Shown here in pieces: positions 7,097-16,008 of a stretch of 64,000 nt of DNA (position 1 is the stretch's first letter; the number at the start of each line of letters is the position of its first letter). The notes under the pieces were generated by a model. That model did not search any database. It was not told the DNA's origin and worked only from the letters and a program-made list of their open reading frames with translations. The stretch is taken from NCBI RefSeq assembly GCF_025630775.1, contig NZ_JAOSZE010000037.1:1-64000 (forward strand), written 5' to 3'. This stretch comes from Actinoplanes sp. KI2. Lineage in GTDB: Bacteria; Actinomycetota; Actinomycetes; Mycobacteriales; Micromonosporaceae. A program made the translations under genes and the position numbers.

Positions 7097-8434
7097 TCAG
7101 CCCTCGACGCGGTGCGACGTCCAGAACGAGGTGAGGCTGGTCGAGCCGGCCGCGGCCTGCGCGGCGGCCTTGAAGTCGGCGACCGTGGAGATCCCGTACC
7201 AGTGGCTCGCCGCGTACGACTTCATCAGGTTGGCCATCGCGGTCGTGCCGATCAGCCGGCGCAGATCGTGCAGCGTGCACTTGCCGTACCCGTAGACGAC
7301 GGTGCTGTAGCGCGAGGAGTGCGCGTCCCAGTAGGCCATCGAGTCGGTCAGCTTCTCGGCCGAGGACTGCCAGGTGATCCCGCACCCGGAGCCGGTCTTG
7401 CCGAAGTACAGGTCGGTCATGTAGTCGGTGAAGCCCTCGTCGAGCCACGGCGTGGTGTACTCGTCGTCGCCCACGATCCCGTAGAACCACTGGTGGGCGA
7501 GCTCGTGCGCGAGCGCCGTCGAGCTGACCACGTCGAGCACGAAGCCGGGGTACTCCATCCCGCCGAACCAGTAGCCGTTGTCCAGCACCACGTCGGCCTC
7601 GCCGTACGGGTAGGCGCCGAGCCGGCCGGCGTGCGCGTCCAGCGCGGCCTTGGCGGTGCTCAGCATCGAGGTGGCGCTCGAGGTGCTGATCGAGCTGACC
7701 GAGTAGACGTTCACCGCGACACCACCTGCGGTGGTGCCGGAAATCTTGCGGAAGGGTCCGGCGGCCCAGGCGAACTCACGCACCTGCTTTCCCGACGCCG
7801 TGGTGACCGTACGCCCGCTCGTGCCGGCCCGATCGACAGAGGTCCCGGTCGCGGGCACCGAGATGCCGCTCGGGTGGTCCAGGCTGACCGTGTAGTCCGA
7901 GGCGAGGGCGTAGAACGACTCGCCGTTGTTGGTGTACGGGTCGAGGTGCCAGCCGGCCGCGTCCCGCACCGCCAGCACGGGGATCGCGTTGCCGATGAAG
8001 TAGTAGCTGCCGTCGTGCCCGAACCGGTCGATGCCGGCGGTCACCGTGATCGACACGTCGAAGCCGACGCTGCCGCTCGCGCCCTGGGCCAGCGGCGCGG
8101 GCAGGGTGATCTTCAGGGCCGTGCAGGCCACCTCGAGCGCGCCGGCGGTACCGCCGGTGACGTTGCTGACCTTGATCGGCAGGGTGCTGCAGGTGCCGTG
8201 CCAGTTGTCCCAGAGCCGCAGGTAGACCTCGGTGAGCGGGACCGCCGAGGCGTTGCTGAACGAGATGGACTCGTGCCCGGTCCAGACTCCGCCGGTGGCG
8301 TCGCCGGTCAGGCTGATCGTGTACGCCGGGGTCGCCGGGGTACGGGTGGCGTCGGTGGCCGCGAGCGCCGGGGTGGCCGGCACGGCGATACTCGCGGTGA
8401 TCGCGAGCAGTACCGCCAGTGTTCGTCGAATCAT
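7097..8434 (-). CDS. Secreted M1-family zinc metallopeptidase
   Basis: Extracellular aminopeptidase-like enzyme. It has a signal peptide (1-25, ending ALA), an N-terminal beta domain and a catalytic domain with GGMEYP at 291-296 (counterpart of the GAMEN motif), HELAHQWF with zinc ligands H310 and H314, and the third ligand E333 in WLDEGF, 18 residues after the second His. At 445 residues it lacks the large C-terminal helical domain of long aminopeptidase N proteins, like other secreted actinobacterial M1 enzymes. The MarR gene lies 21 bases upstream on the same strand and may share its transcript. The substrate is unknown. Confidence 0.92.
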   Translation of the reverse strand: MIRRTLAVLLAITASIAVPATPALAATDATRTPATPAYTISLTGDATGGVWTGHESISFSNASAVPLTEVYLRLWDNWHGTCSTLPIKVSNVTGGTAGALEVACTALKITLPAPLAQGASGSVGFDVSITVTAGIDRFGHDGSYYFIGNAIPVLAVRDAAGWHLDPYTNNGESFYALASDYTVSLDHPSGISVPATGTSVDRAGTSGRTVTTASGKQVREFAWAAGPFRKISGTTAGGVAVNVYSVSSISTSSATSMLSTAKAALDAHAGRLGAYPYGEADVVLDNGYWFGGMEYPGFVLDVVSSTALAHELAHQWFYGIVGDDEYTTPWLDEGFTDYMTDLYFGKTGSGCGITWQSSAEKLTDSMAYWDAHSSRYSTVVYGYGKCTLHDLRRLIGTTAMANLMKSYAASHWYGISTVADFKAAAQAAAGSTSLTSFWTSHRVEG

Positions 8435-8455
8435 TCGACGAGCATGAATGCCTCG

Positions 8456-8902
8456 CTACATCTTGGACAACGGGGGAAACCCTTGCCCTAGGTGATGGTC
8501 GTAGAGCTTGCGCAGCAGGTCGGTCAACTGGTCGCGTTCCTGCTGGTTCAGCGGTTCGAGGAGTTCCTCCTGGATGACCTGCACCTGCCGGCTCAGTTGC
8601 GCGTAGCGCTCGCGGCCCGGGTCGGTGATCGAGATGATGTTGCGGCGCCGATCGTCGGGGTTCGGCCTGCGCCGGATGTATCCGGACTTTTGCATCTCGT
8701 TCAGGGCGGCGACCAGATCGCTGAGGTGAATGCTGGTCCGCCGGCCGAGCTCGGCCTGACTCATCGGACCCCAGCGGAGCAGCGCCTTCAGCAGCCGGTA
8801 GTGATAGCCGCGGGCGCCGACCTGGATGAACCGCTCACCGACCATCCGCGAGGCGTGGGCGGCGGTCTGGGTCAGCAGCCAGCTCGGCAGATCTTCCTCC
8901 AT
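8456..8902 (-). CDS. MarR-family transcriptional regulator
   Basis: The 148-residue winged-helix regulator has the MarR core: MSQAELGRRTSIHLSDLVAA helix-turn-helix (about 47-66), wing with RRPNPDDRRRNIISIT, and C-terminal dimer helices. It diverges from an epoxide hydrolase gene, and the 68-bp gap holds several TAACGTTCGG-type repeats that are plausible operators for autoregulation and control of the hydrolase. The M1 peptidase follows on the same strand. The ligand is unknown. Confidence 0.92.
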   Translation of the reverse strand: MEEDLPSWLLTQTAAHASRMVGERFIQVGARGYHYRLLKALLRWGPMSQAELGRRTSIHLSDLVAALNEMQKSGYIRRRPNPDDRRRNIISITDPGRERYAQLSRQVQVIQEELLEPLNQQERDQLTDLLRKLYDHHLGQGFPPLSKM

Positions 8903-8925
8903 GTGGCAACCGTAACATTAGTCGT

Positions 8926-8969
8926 CCGAACGTTTGCGAATCTAACGTTCGGGAACCTAACGTTCGGGA
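8926..8969. promoter_or_regulatory. Repeated AACGTTCGG operator motifs
   Basis: CCGAACGTT (8926-8934) and AACGTTCGG (8944-8952) form a perfect inverted repeat with nine bases between. CTAACGTTCGGGA occurs twice as direct repeats (8942-8954 and 8957-8969). The last copy abuts the epoxide hydrolase ATG, so a bound MarR would block its initiation. Confidence 0.65.
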
Positions 8970-8970
8970 T

Positions 8971-10053
8971 ATGAACGAATTCCGTATGCATGTCCCACAA
9001 GCCGACCTCGACGACTTGCACGACCGGCTCGCCCGCACCCGCTGGCCCGACGAGCTGCCCGACGCCGGCTGGGACTACGGCATCCCGCTCGACCGGGTGC
9101 GGCAGCTCACCGCCGCCTGGCAGCAGCTGGACTGGCGCGCCCACGAGGCGCGGCTCAACGCGTACCCGCAGTTCACGACGACGATCGACGGGGAGAACGT
9201 CTACTTCTTGCACGTCCGCTCGGCCGATCCGGCGGCCCTCCCGTTGATCCTGACCCACGGCTGGCCCGGCTCGGTGGTCGAGTTCCTCGACCTGATCCCG
9301 CTGCTCAGCGAGCACTTCCACCTCGTGATTCCGGCGATCCCCGGCTTCGGCTTCTCCGGGCCCACCCGGTCCCGCGGCTGGGGCCAGCAGCGGGTCGCGC
9401 AGGCGTGGGCGACCCTGATGGCAACGCTGGGCTACGACCGGTACGGCGCGCAGGGCGGCGACTGGGGCTCCGGCATCTCCCGGCTGCTCGCCGCCGCCGC
9501 GCCGGAGCACGTCGTCGGCGTACACATCAACTTCATGCCCACCGGCGGAACCTACGACGGCCCGCTCAGCCCCCAGGACCGGGAGCGGCTGGCCAGGACC
9601 ATGAAGCTGGCCGCCAACCGGCACCCGCACCAGATCCTCTTCGCGGCCGCACCGCAGACCATCGCGTACGCCTTCACCGACTCCCCGGTCGGGCAGATGG
9701 CGTTCCTGGCCGAGAAGTTCAAGCTCTGGGCCGACCCGGCCACGCCGGTGCCGGACGAGGTGATCCTGACCGACGTCATGCACTACTGGATCACCGGCAC
9801 CGGCGGCTCGTCGTCGCGCCTGGTCCGGGAGAGCGGCCTGACGAGCGGCCCGATCCCGTGCCCGGTCCCGCTCGGGGTCGCGGTGCTGCCGCACGACATC
9901 GTCCAGCCGGTCCGGCCCCTGGTCGACCTGCGGCACGACGTCCGGCGGTGGACCGAGTTCCCGGCCGGTGGGCACTTCGCCGCCCTCGAGGTCCCGCAGC
10001 TGCTGGCGGCGGACATCACCGCCTTCTTCGGCGGGCTGGGGGCACGGGCATAA
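8971..10053 (+). CDS. Epoxide hydrolase (EHN-type alpha/beta hydrolase)
   Basis: Alpha/beta hydrolase of the microsomal-type epoxide hydrolase family, converting epoxides to diols. It has the N-terminal EHN region (about 1-95, with LARTRWPDELP and GW.YG), the oxyanion motif HGWPGS at 96-101, nucleophile D164 in GGDWGS and the catalytic His near the C-terminus in GGHFAALE. The 360-residue length is normal. The ATG at 8971 directly follows the operator repeats. It diverges from a MarR gene, an arrangement often seen for xenobiotic-responsive enzymes. Confidence 0.9.
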   Translation: MNEFRMHVPQADLDDLHDRLARTRWPDELPDAGWDYGIPLDRVRQLTAAWQQLDWRAHEARLNAYPQFTTTIDGENVYFLHVRSADPAALPLILTHGWPGSVVEFLDLIPLLSEHFHLVIPAIPGFGFSGPTRSRGWGQQRVAQAWATLMATLGYDRYGAQGGDWGSGISRLLAAAAPEHVVGVHINFMPTGGTYDGPLSPQDRERLARTMKLAANRHPHQILFAAAPQTIAYAFTDSPVGQMAFLAEKFKLWADPATPVPDEVILTDVMHYWITGTGGSSSRLVRESGLTSGPIPCPVPLGVAVLPHDIVQPVRPLVDLRHDVRRWTEFPAGGHFAALEVPQLLAADITAFFGGLGARA

Positions 10054-10062
10054 TTCGGTGTC

Positions 10063-11301
10063 ATGAGCGACTCGCCCCTCATCGACAGCCTGACCGCGGC
10101 CGTCGAGGCCCGGCCCGACGACCTGACGCTGCGGCTGCACCTCGCCGAGCTGCTGGTCGGGGCCGGGCGCGGTGCCGAGGCGATCGGGCACGCGGCCCAG
10201 GTCCTGGCCCGGGAGCCGGGCAACGAGACCGCCCAGCGGCTGATGAGCACGGCCCTCGGCGGCCCGGCCCCGGCGGCGGCAGGACCGGCGACAGCCGCGC
10301 CATCCGAAGAGCCATCCACCGTTGACTGGGCCGCCATGGAGCAGGAGCTCGGCGACATCGTGCCGCCGCGGTTCGCCAAGGCCGACGACGAGCCCGACCC
10401 GGTCCAGGGCCACGCCGACCGCACCTTCGACGTCGAACGCTCCACGATCACCCTCGCCGACGTGGGCGGCATGCAGGAGGTCAAGAAGCGCCTCGAGGTC
10501 TCCTTCCTGGGGCCACTGCGAAACCCCAAATTGCGTACGTTGTTCGGCAAGTCCCTCCGCGGCGGCCTGCTGCTCTACGGCCCGCCCGGCTGCGGCAAGA
10601 CCTTCCTCGCCCGCGCGGTGGCCGGCGAGATGGGCGCCGCGTTCATCTCGCTCTCGATCACCGATGTGCTGAACATGTGGGTCGGCAGCTCCGAGCGCAA
10701 CCTGCACGACCTGTTCCAGTCGGCCCGCGGCCACGCGCCCTGCGTGCTGTTCCTCGACGAGATCGACGCGCTCGGCCACAAGCGCAGCCAGCTCAACTCG
10801 TCCTCGATGCGGACCGTGGTCAACCAGCTGCTGACCGAGCTGGACGGCGTGGACGGCAACAACGACGGCGTCTTCGTGCTGGCCGCGACCAACGCCCCGT
10901 GGGACATCGACGCCGCGCTGCGCCGCCCCGGCCGCCTCGACCGGACCCTGCTGGTGCTCCCGCCCGACCGGGCCGCCCGGGCCGCGATCCTGGAATACCA
11001 CCTGCGCGACCGCCCGGTCGCCGGGATCGACCTGGGTCAGGTAGCCGACGCCACCGAGCACTACTCCGGCGCCGACCTCGCGCACGTCTGCGAGACCGCG
11101 GCCGAGTTCGCGATGCGCGACTCGATCGCCACCGGCGAGATCCGGATGATCTCCCAGGCCGACATGCTCGGCGCCACCCGCGAGGTGCGGCCGTCGACCG
11201 ACGGGTGGTTCGGCACCGCCCGCAACGTGGCGATGTTCGCCAACGAGTCGGGAGAGTACGACGAGCTGGCCGCGTACCTCAAGAAGCGCAAGATCCGATG
11301 A
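10063..11301 (+). CDS. CDC48-like AAA ATPase with N-terminal TPR-like region
   Basis: ATPase with a short tetratricopeptide-like N-terminus (about 20-62), an Ala/Pro linker, and one AAA module with Walker A GPPGCGKT at 173-180, Walker B VLFLDEID near 228-235, and a second region of homology with AATNAPWDIDAALRRPGRLDR pattern and arginine fingers. It probably remodels or unfolds protein complexes; the substrate is unknown. It lies one base upstream of a TPR membrane protein, which in turn overlaps a tyrosine phosphatase, so the three look like an operon. The paired TPR regions suggest that the ATPase and the membrane protein interact (inference). Confidence 0.88.
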   Translation: MSDSPLIDSLTAAVEARPDDLTLRLHLAELLVGAGRGAEAIGHAAQVLAREPGNETAQRLMSTALGGPAPAAAGPATAAPSEEPSTVDWAAMEQELGDIVPPRFAKADDEPDPVQGHADRTFDVERSTITLADVGGMQEVKKRLEVSFLGPLRNPKLRTLFGKSLRGGLLLYGPPGCGKTFLARAVAGEMGAAFISLSITDVLNMWVGSSERNLHDLFQSARGHAPCVLFLDEIDALGHKRSQLNSSSMRTVVNQLLTELDGVDGNNDGVFVLAATNAPWDIDAALRRPGRLDRTLLVLPPDRAARAAILEYHLRDRPVAGIDLGQVADATEHYSGADLAHVCETAAEFAMRDSIATGEIRMISQADMLGATREVRPSTDGWFGTARNVAMFANESGEYDELAAYLKKRKIR

Positions 11302-11302
11302 G

Positions 11303-12424
11303 ATGACGGCCGACGACGCCTACCGGCGGGCCCAGCGGCTGGCCGAGGCCGGCCGGTACGAGGAGGCGGAACGGGCCACCCGCGAGGGGCTGGCCGGCGC
11401 GCCGGGGGACGCCCGGCTGCTCACCCTGCTCGCCTGGGTGCTGCGGCTGCGCCGGGACTACGCCGCCGCCCTCGCCGCGGGCGACCACGCGGTCGCGGCC
11501 GCACCGCACCTGGCCGACGCGCACGCCGAACGGGCCGAGAGCCTGATCGTGCTGCTCCGCTCGGCCGAGGCGGTCGCCGCCGCCGAGGAGGCCGTCCGGC
11601 TCGCCCCGGTCGACGCCTCCGCCCACCTGGTGCTGGCCCGCGCGCTGACCGCCGCCCGCGCGCACGACCGCGCACGGGCCGCCGCCGCGCACGGCCTCGC
11701 CCTCGACCCGCGCTCGGTCGACGGCCTGCTCACCGTCGCCGACGTGGAACGGCAGGCCGGCCGGCGGGACGCCGCGCTGGCCGCCACGCACGCCGCGCTC
11801 GCGATCGACCCGGCGAACTCGTACGGCCGGTGGCTGATCGCCGTGCTGGACGCCGAGCGGCTGCGGGTCCGCCGCTCGATGCGCGGCCTGCGCGACGTCG
11901 CCCGGGACAATCCGGCCGCCCCCGACCTGATCGCGATGACCTGGCCGATCCGCGGTGTGCTCAGCGGGCTGCGCCGGGGACTGGCCGTGGGCGCCACGCT
12001 GGTCTGCGTGCTGCTGATTGCCGGCCACTGGTGGCCGCAGGCCGGCGGGTTCGCCCGGATCGTCTCCGCCGTGCTTGCCGCGGTGCTGACCGGTTTCGCC
12101 GCCCGGGTGCTGCTGCCCGCGGGCCGGCTGCCGTGGCGGTGCCTGCCGCTGCTGCCCGCCCTGATGCGCCGGGCCGCGGTGGCCGGGCTGGTCACGGTCG
12201 CCGTCGCGGTGGCGCTGCTGGTCGTGCACGTGGCCACCGGCTGGGCGGTCGCGGCCGTCCTGGCGCTGGCCCTGGCGCCGGTGCTGTGGGCGTACAGCAT
12301 GATCGAAGCTCTCGGCGCCGGCCTGGACGACCCGGGTGCCCGGCAGGCCCTGCTCGGCGTCTTCGACGAGTTCCGGGACTGGTGGACGACCACGAAGCGC
12401 GACCTGCGGGACGCCTGGAAATGA
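11303..12424 (+). CDS. TPR-repeat membrane protein
   Basis: 373 residues. The N-terminal half (about 1-175) is a set of tetratricopeptide-like helical repeats (AQRLAEAGRYEEAERATREGL and similar). A middle linker is followed by four hydrophobic segments between about 225 and 335, and a short charged C-terminus. It probably scaffolds partners on the inner face of the membrane. The ATG at 11303 is one base after the stop of the AAA ATPase, and its stop overlaps the next gene (ATGA). No enzymatic motif was seen. Confidence 0.82.
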   Translation: MTADDAYRRAQRLAEAGRYEEAERATREGLAGAPGDARLLTLLAWVLRLRRDYAAALAAGDHAVAAAPHLADAHAERAESLIVLLRSAEAVAAAEEAVRLAPVDASAHLVLARALTAARAHDRARAAAAHGLALDPRSVDGLLTVADVERQAGRRDAALAATHAALAIDPANSYGRWLIAVLDAERLRVRRSMRGLRDVARDNPAAPDLIAMTWPIRGVLSGLRRGLAVGATLVCVLLIAGHWWPQAGGFARIVSAVLAAVLTGFAARVLLPAGRLPWRCLPLLPALMRRAAVAGLVTVAVAVALLVVHVATGWAVAAVLALALAPVLWAYSMIEALGAGLDDPGARQALLGVFDEFRDWWTTTKRDLRDAWK

Positions 12425-13056
12425 CCGCCCTCGACTGGCCGGGCTGCCGGAACGCGCGTGACGTCGGCGGATTGCCCACGGTGGACGGCCTGGTGGTGCG
12501 GGCGGCGGCGCTCTACCGCAGCGACGGGCTCTTCCGGCTGAGCGAGGCGGGGGTGGCGGCGGTGCGGGCGGCCGCGCTCGCCCGGATCGTCGACCTGCGG
12601 TGGCAGTACGAGGTCGAGAGCGACCCGGGCCCGTTCGCCGGCGACGCCAACTACCGGCACGTGCCGATGCTCGAGGACGTGCTCGGCTACGAGGTGCGGC
12701 ACGACACGTACGGCCCGATGCTCGACCACAACCGCAGCCGCATCGCCGACGCCTTCCGAGCCCTGGCCTCCGCGCCCGAGCAGGGTGCGGTCGTGGTGCA
12801 CTGCCACGGCGGCCGGGACCGGACCGGGGTGCTGGTGGCGCTGGCGCTCTCGGTCACCGGGGTGCCCGCCGCCGAGATCGTGGACGACTACGGTCGCTCG
12901 CCGGACGGGCTGCCGATCACGATGACCAACACGCTCGCCCATCTGGACGAGCGGTACGGCGGCGCCGAGCCCTACCTGCGCCGCATCGGTATCGCCGCGA
13001 GCGAGATCGCGGCGGTCCGGCGGCGCCTGGTCGGCCGCCCGAAACAATTCGGGTAA
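12421..13056 (+). CDS. Tyrosine/serine protein phosphatase (PtpB-like)
   Basis: 211-residue phosphatase of the DSP/PtpB type. The catalytic P-loop is HCHGGRDRTG, with the Cys-X5-Arg pattern (CHGGRDR). The N-terminus NARDVGGL and the YRSDGLFRL segment are typical of this family. The ATG at 12421 overlaps the preceding TPR gene's stop, so the two are translationally coupled. The context suggests dephosphorylation of a component of the AAA/TPR system, but the substrate is not shown. Confidence 0.9.
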   Translation: MTALDWPGCRNARDVGGLPTVDGLVVRAAALYRSDGLFRLSEAGVAAVRAAALARIVDLRWQYEVESDPGPFAGDANYRHVPMLEDVLGYEVRHDTYGPMLDHNRSRIADAFRALASAPEQGAVVVHCHGGRDRTGVLVALALSVTGVPAAEIVDDYGRSPDGLPITMTNTLAHLDERYGGAEPYLRRIGIAASEIAAVRRRLVGRPKQFG

Positions 13057-13145
13057 AAGGCTCAGTTCGCCGCCGCGGATGCCGATCTGACCTTCGGGAG
13101 CCGAATGCGCTCCTTCGGTCGGCTGACGCGCGAAAGGGCAGACAC

Positions 13146-14750
13146 GTGCGGCGGTTCTCCATCGGCGCCCGGCTCTTCGGAGCCTTCGCCGTGGTCCTGG
13201 CGCTGCTGCTCGGCGTCGCGGCCGTGGCCTTCGCCACCATCGTCGACCAGCGCGAGTCCGCCGAGCAGGTGCGCCGGCTCGAGGTCGCCACCCGGCAGGC
13301 GGAAGAGATCAAGACGCACGCCGCCACCCTCAACGGCTGGCAGACCGGCTTCATCAACGACATCTACCGGCTCGGCGCCGCCCGCGCGCTCGGTGGGGAC
13401 TCGGTCGCGTACAAGGCGTGGCAGCAGGAGCGGGACAAGTTCCAGCAGTTCCTCACCGGACTGCCCGCCGACGTGTTCACCGGCGCCGAGCAGGAGACGC
13501 TGCAGCGCATCAACAGCGAGCTGGCCAACTATGTCCAGGTCAACGACAAGCTGGTCGGGATGTACCAGCCCGGCACCACGCAGGCGCTGTGGAACGCCGA
13601 CCAGGTCGCCATGTACGACAGCTGGAACAGCTACTACCGCATCATGGTGGCGGCCCAGCAGCTCGCCGCCTCGGTCGACAAGCACAGCGTCACCGCGGTC
13701 AACGACTCGGCCGCCTCCGCCACCCGGGCGCAGTGGGTGATCGGCATCGCCACCGGGCTGGCCCTGCTGCTCGGCGCGATCTCCGCGTACGTGGTGACCC
13801 GCAGCATCGTCCGGCCGGTCGGCGTCGCGCGGGACGCCCTGCGCCGGGTCGCCGAGCGCGACCTCACCGTCGAGCCGGCCGACCACGGCCGGGACGAGAT
13901 CGCCCAGATGTCCGCCGCGCTGGGCCAGGCGGTCTCCGCCGTCCGGGCGGTCGTCTCCGACGTCGGCGCGCAGGCCGACGCGCTGGCCCGGACCGCCGCG
14001 GAGCTGGATTCCGTCTCCGGCGCCCTGGGCAGGGCCGTCGACGACACCTCGCATCAGGCCGACCTGGTGGCCGGGGCCGCGGAGGACGTGAACGGCAACG
14101 TCGACTCGATGGCGGCCGGCTCCGCGGAGATGGGCGCCTCGATCGAGGAGATCGCCCGCAACGCGAACGACGCCGCCGCGGTGGCCGCCCAGGCGGTGGC
14201 CGCCGCCGAAACCGCGAACCAGACCGTCGCCAGCCTGGGCTCCTCGTCCGCGGCCATCGGCGACGCGGTCCGCCTGATCACCACCATCGCCAGCCAGACC
14301 AACCTGCTCGCGCTGAACGCCACCATCGAGGCGGCCCGCGCCGGCGAGCTGGGCAAGGGCTTCGCGGTCGTCGCCGGAGAGGTCAAGGACCTGGCCCAGG
14401 AGAGCGCCCGCGCCGCCGAGGAGATCGAGGAGCTGGTCAAGGCGATCCGGGTGGACACCGACGCCGCGGCCACCGCGATCGGGGACATCGGCGGGGTCAT
14501 CGGCCGGATCAGCGACTACCAGAACAGCATCGCCGGCGCGGTGGAGGAGCAGACCGCCACCACCGGCGAGATGGGCCGCGGCGCGGTCGCCGCCTCCAGC
14601 GGTACCGCCGCCATCGCCGAGAACATCCGGGCCGTCGCCGCCGCGACGGCGGCCACCTCGAACGAGCTCACCCGGTCCCGGCAGGCCGCGGCCGAGCTCA
14701 ACCGCATGTCCACCACCTTGCGCGATGCCGTCGGGCAGTTCCACTACTGA
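13146..14750 (+). CDS. Methyl-accepting chemotaxis protein
   Basis: Transmembrane chemoreceptor. It has TM1 at about 10-32, an extracellular helical sensor (about 35-190), TM2 near 196-216, a HAMP region and a cytoplasmic signalling domain with the conserved hairpin tip (IASQTNLLALNATIEAARAGE). The GTG start at 13146 lies eight bases after AAAGGG. The presence of an MCP implies a motile stage, consistent with flagellated spores in some Micromonosporaceae. A binding lipoprotein gene follows directly, suggesting a shared sensing role. Confidence 0.93.
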   Translation: MRRFSIGARLFGAFAVVLALLLGVAAVAFATIVDQRESAEQVRRLEVATRQAEEIKTHAATLNGWQTGFINDIYRLGAARALGGDSVAYKAWQQERDKFQQFLTGLPADVFTGAEQETLQRINSELANYVQVNDKLVGMYQPGTTQALWNADQVAMYDSWNSYYRIMVAAQQLAASVDKHSVTAVNDSAASATRAQWVIGIATGLALLLGAISAYVVTRSIVRPVGVARDALRRVAERDLTVEPADHGRDEIAQMSAALGQAVSAVRAVVSDVGAQADALARTAAELDSVSGALGRAVDDTSHQADLVAGAAEDVNGNVDSMAAGSAEMGASIEEIARNANDAAAVAAQAVAAAETANQTVASLGSSSAAIGDAVRLITTIASQTNLLALNATIEAARAGELGKGFAVVAGEVKDLAQESARAAEEIEELVKAIRVDTDAAATAIGDIGGVIGRISDYQNSIAGAVEEQTATTGEMGRGAVAASSGTAAIAENIRAVAAATAATSNELTRSRQAAAELNRMSTTLRDAVGQFHY

Positions 14751-14752
14751 GG

Positions 14753-15796
14753 ATGCTGATGATGCGCCGGAGGATCGTCGCGGTCGTGCTCACGGTCGCT
14801 CTCGCCGCCCTCTCCGGGTGTGCCAACCCGGTCACCGTCACCACCACCGCGCTGACCGGGCTGGGCAGCGAGCGGGTCCATGTCGGGATCGCGTACGACA
14901 GCGCCGGTCGCGGCGACAAGAGCTTCAACGACGCGGCGGGCGCCGGTCTGGACCGGGCCAAGAAGGAGCTGCTGATCGAGGCCACCGAGGTCACGGCGCA
15001 GGCGGAGACCGACGAGGGCCGCGCGGCGAGCCTGCGGCAGCTGGTGGCGGCCGGCAGCAACCCGGTCATCGCGGTCGGCTTCCTCTACGCGGGCGCGATC
15101 GGCACCGTGTCCAAGGAGTTCCCGAACGTCCTCTTCGCGATCATCGACGACGCGTCGGTGACCGCCGGCAACGTCGTGTCGCTGCTGTTCGCCGAGGAGG
15201 AGGGCTCGTACCTGGTCGGGGTGGCCGCCGCGCTGGCCTCCAAGGCCGACCACATCGGCTTCATCGGCGGCGTCGAGGTGCCGCTGATCAAGAAGTTCGA
15301 GGCGGGCTACCGGGCCGGTGCCGAAAGCGTCGACAGCAGCATCAAGGTCGACGTCACCTACCTGACCAAGCCGCCGGACTTCAGCGGCTTCAGCTCCCCG
15401 GACAAGGGCCGGGCGGCGGCGAAGAAGCTGCTCGCCGGGGGCGCCGACGTGGTCTATTCCGCCGCGGGCGGGTCCGGCTCGGGCTCCTTCGAGGCGGTCG
15501 GCGCACAGCCGGGAGCGTGGGCCATCGGCGTCGACTCCGACCAGTACCTGACCGCACCGCCCGCGGTGCAGCCGCGGATCCTGACGTCCATGCTCAAGCG
15601 GGTTGACAACGCGGTCTTCCAGGAGATCCAGGCCTTCATCAAGGGCGACCGCTCGGGCGGCGTGAAGCGGTACGACCTCAAGGTCGACGGCGTGGGTTAC
15701 GCGACCTCGAACTCGGCGATCGCGAAGTACCGGCCGCAGATCGAGAAGGCCCGGTACGCCATCCTGAGCGGCACGGTGCACGTGCCGTCGAGCTGA
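14753..15796 (+). CDS. BMP/PnrA-family substrate-binding lipoprotein
   Basis: Extracytoplasmic binding protein of the basic membrane protein family, whose known members bind nucleosides or related ligands for ABC import. A short signal ends in the lipobox LSGC, so it should be a membrane-anchored lipoprotein. The start may be 14753, or 14759/14762, which fit the TGAGG sequence at 14748 better. It begins next to the chemoreceptor stop, so the two are likely coupled. No permease or ATPase genes follow, unlike usual bmp operons, which suggests a sensory rather than a transport role (inference). Confidence 0.88.
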   Translation: MLMMRRRIVAVVLTVALAALSGCANPVTVTTTALTGLGSERVHVGIAYDSAGRGDKSFNDAAGAGLDRAKKELLIEATEVTAQAETDEGRAASLRQLVAAGSNPVIAVGFLYAGAIGTVSKEFPNVLFAIIDDASVTAGNVVSLLFAEEEGSYLVGVAAALASKADHIGFIGGVEVPLIKKFEAGYRAGAESVDSSIKVDVTYLTKPPDFSGFSSPDKGRAAAKKLLAGGADVVYSAAGGSGSGSFEAVGAQPGAWAIGVDSDQYLTAPPAVQPRILTSMLKRVDNAVFQEIQAFIKGDRSGGVKRYDLKVDGVGYATSNSAIAKYRPQIEKARYAILSGTVHVPSS

Positions 15797-16008
15797 GCCT
15801 CCTCCTGCGGCCAGTCGGGCGCGCCCGCGAGCCGTCCCCCGTTCTGTTTCGACGGGAATGAAGACAAAGTGCCTGGTCAAGACCATCTTTTCGGGTTTGA
15901 ACCATAGCCCGGCGCTGCCCGTATCCGAGTCTGCGTGGCCGGTTTCGGGTCACGCCCGCCCGGGCGCTCTCCCGGTGCCGGAGGCAGGCAAGGTAGGGGA
16001 GTGTTCCT

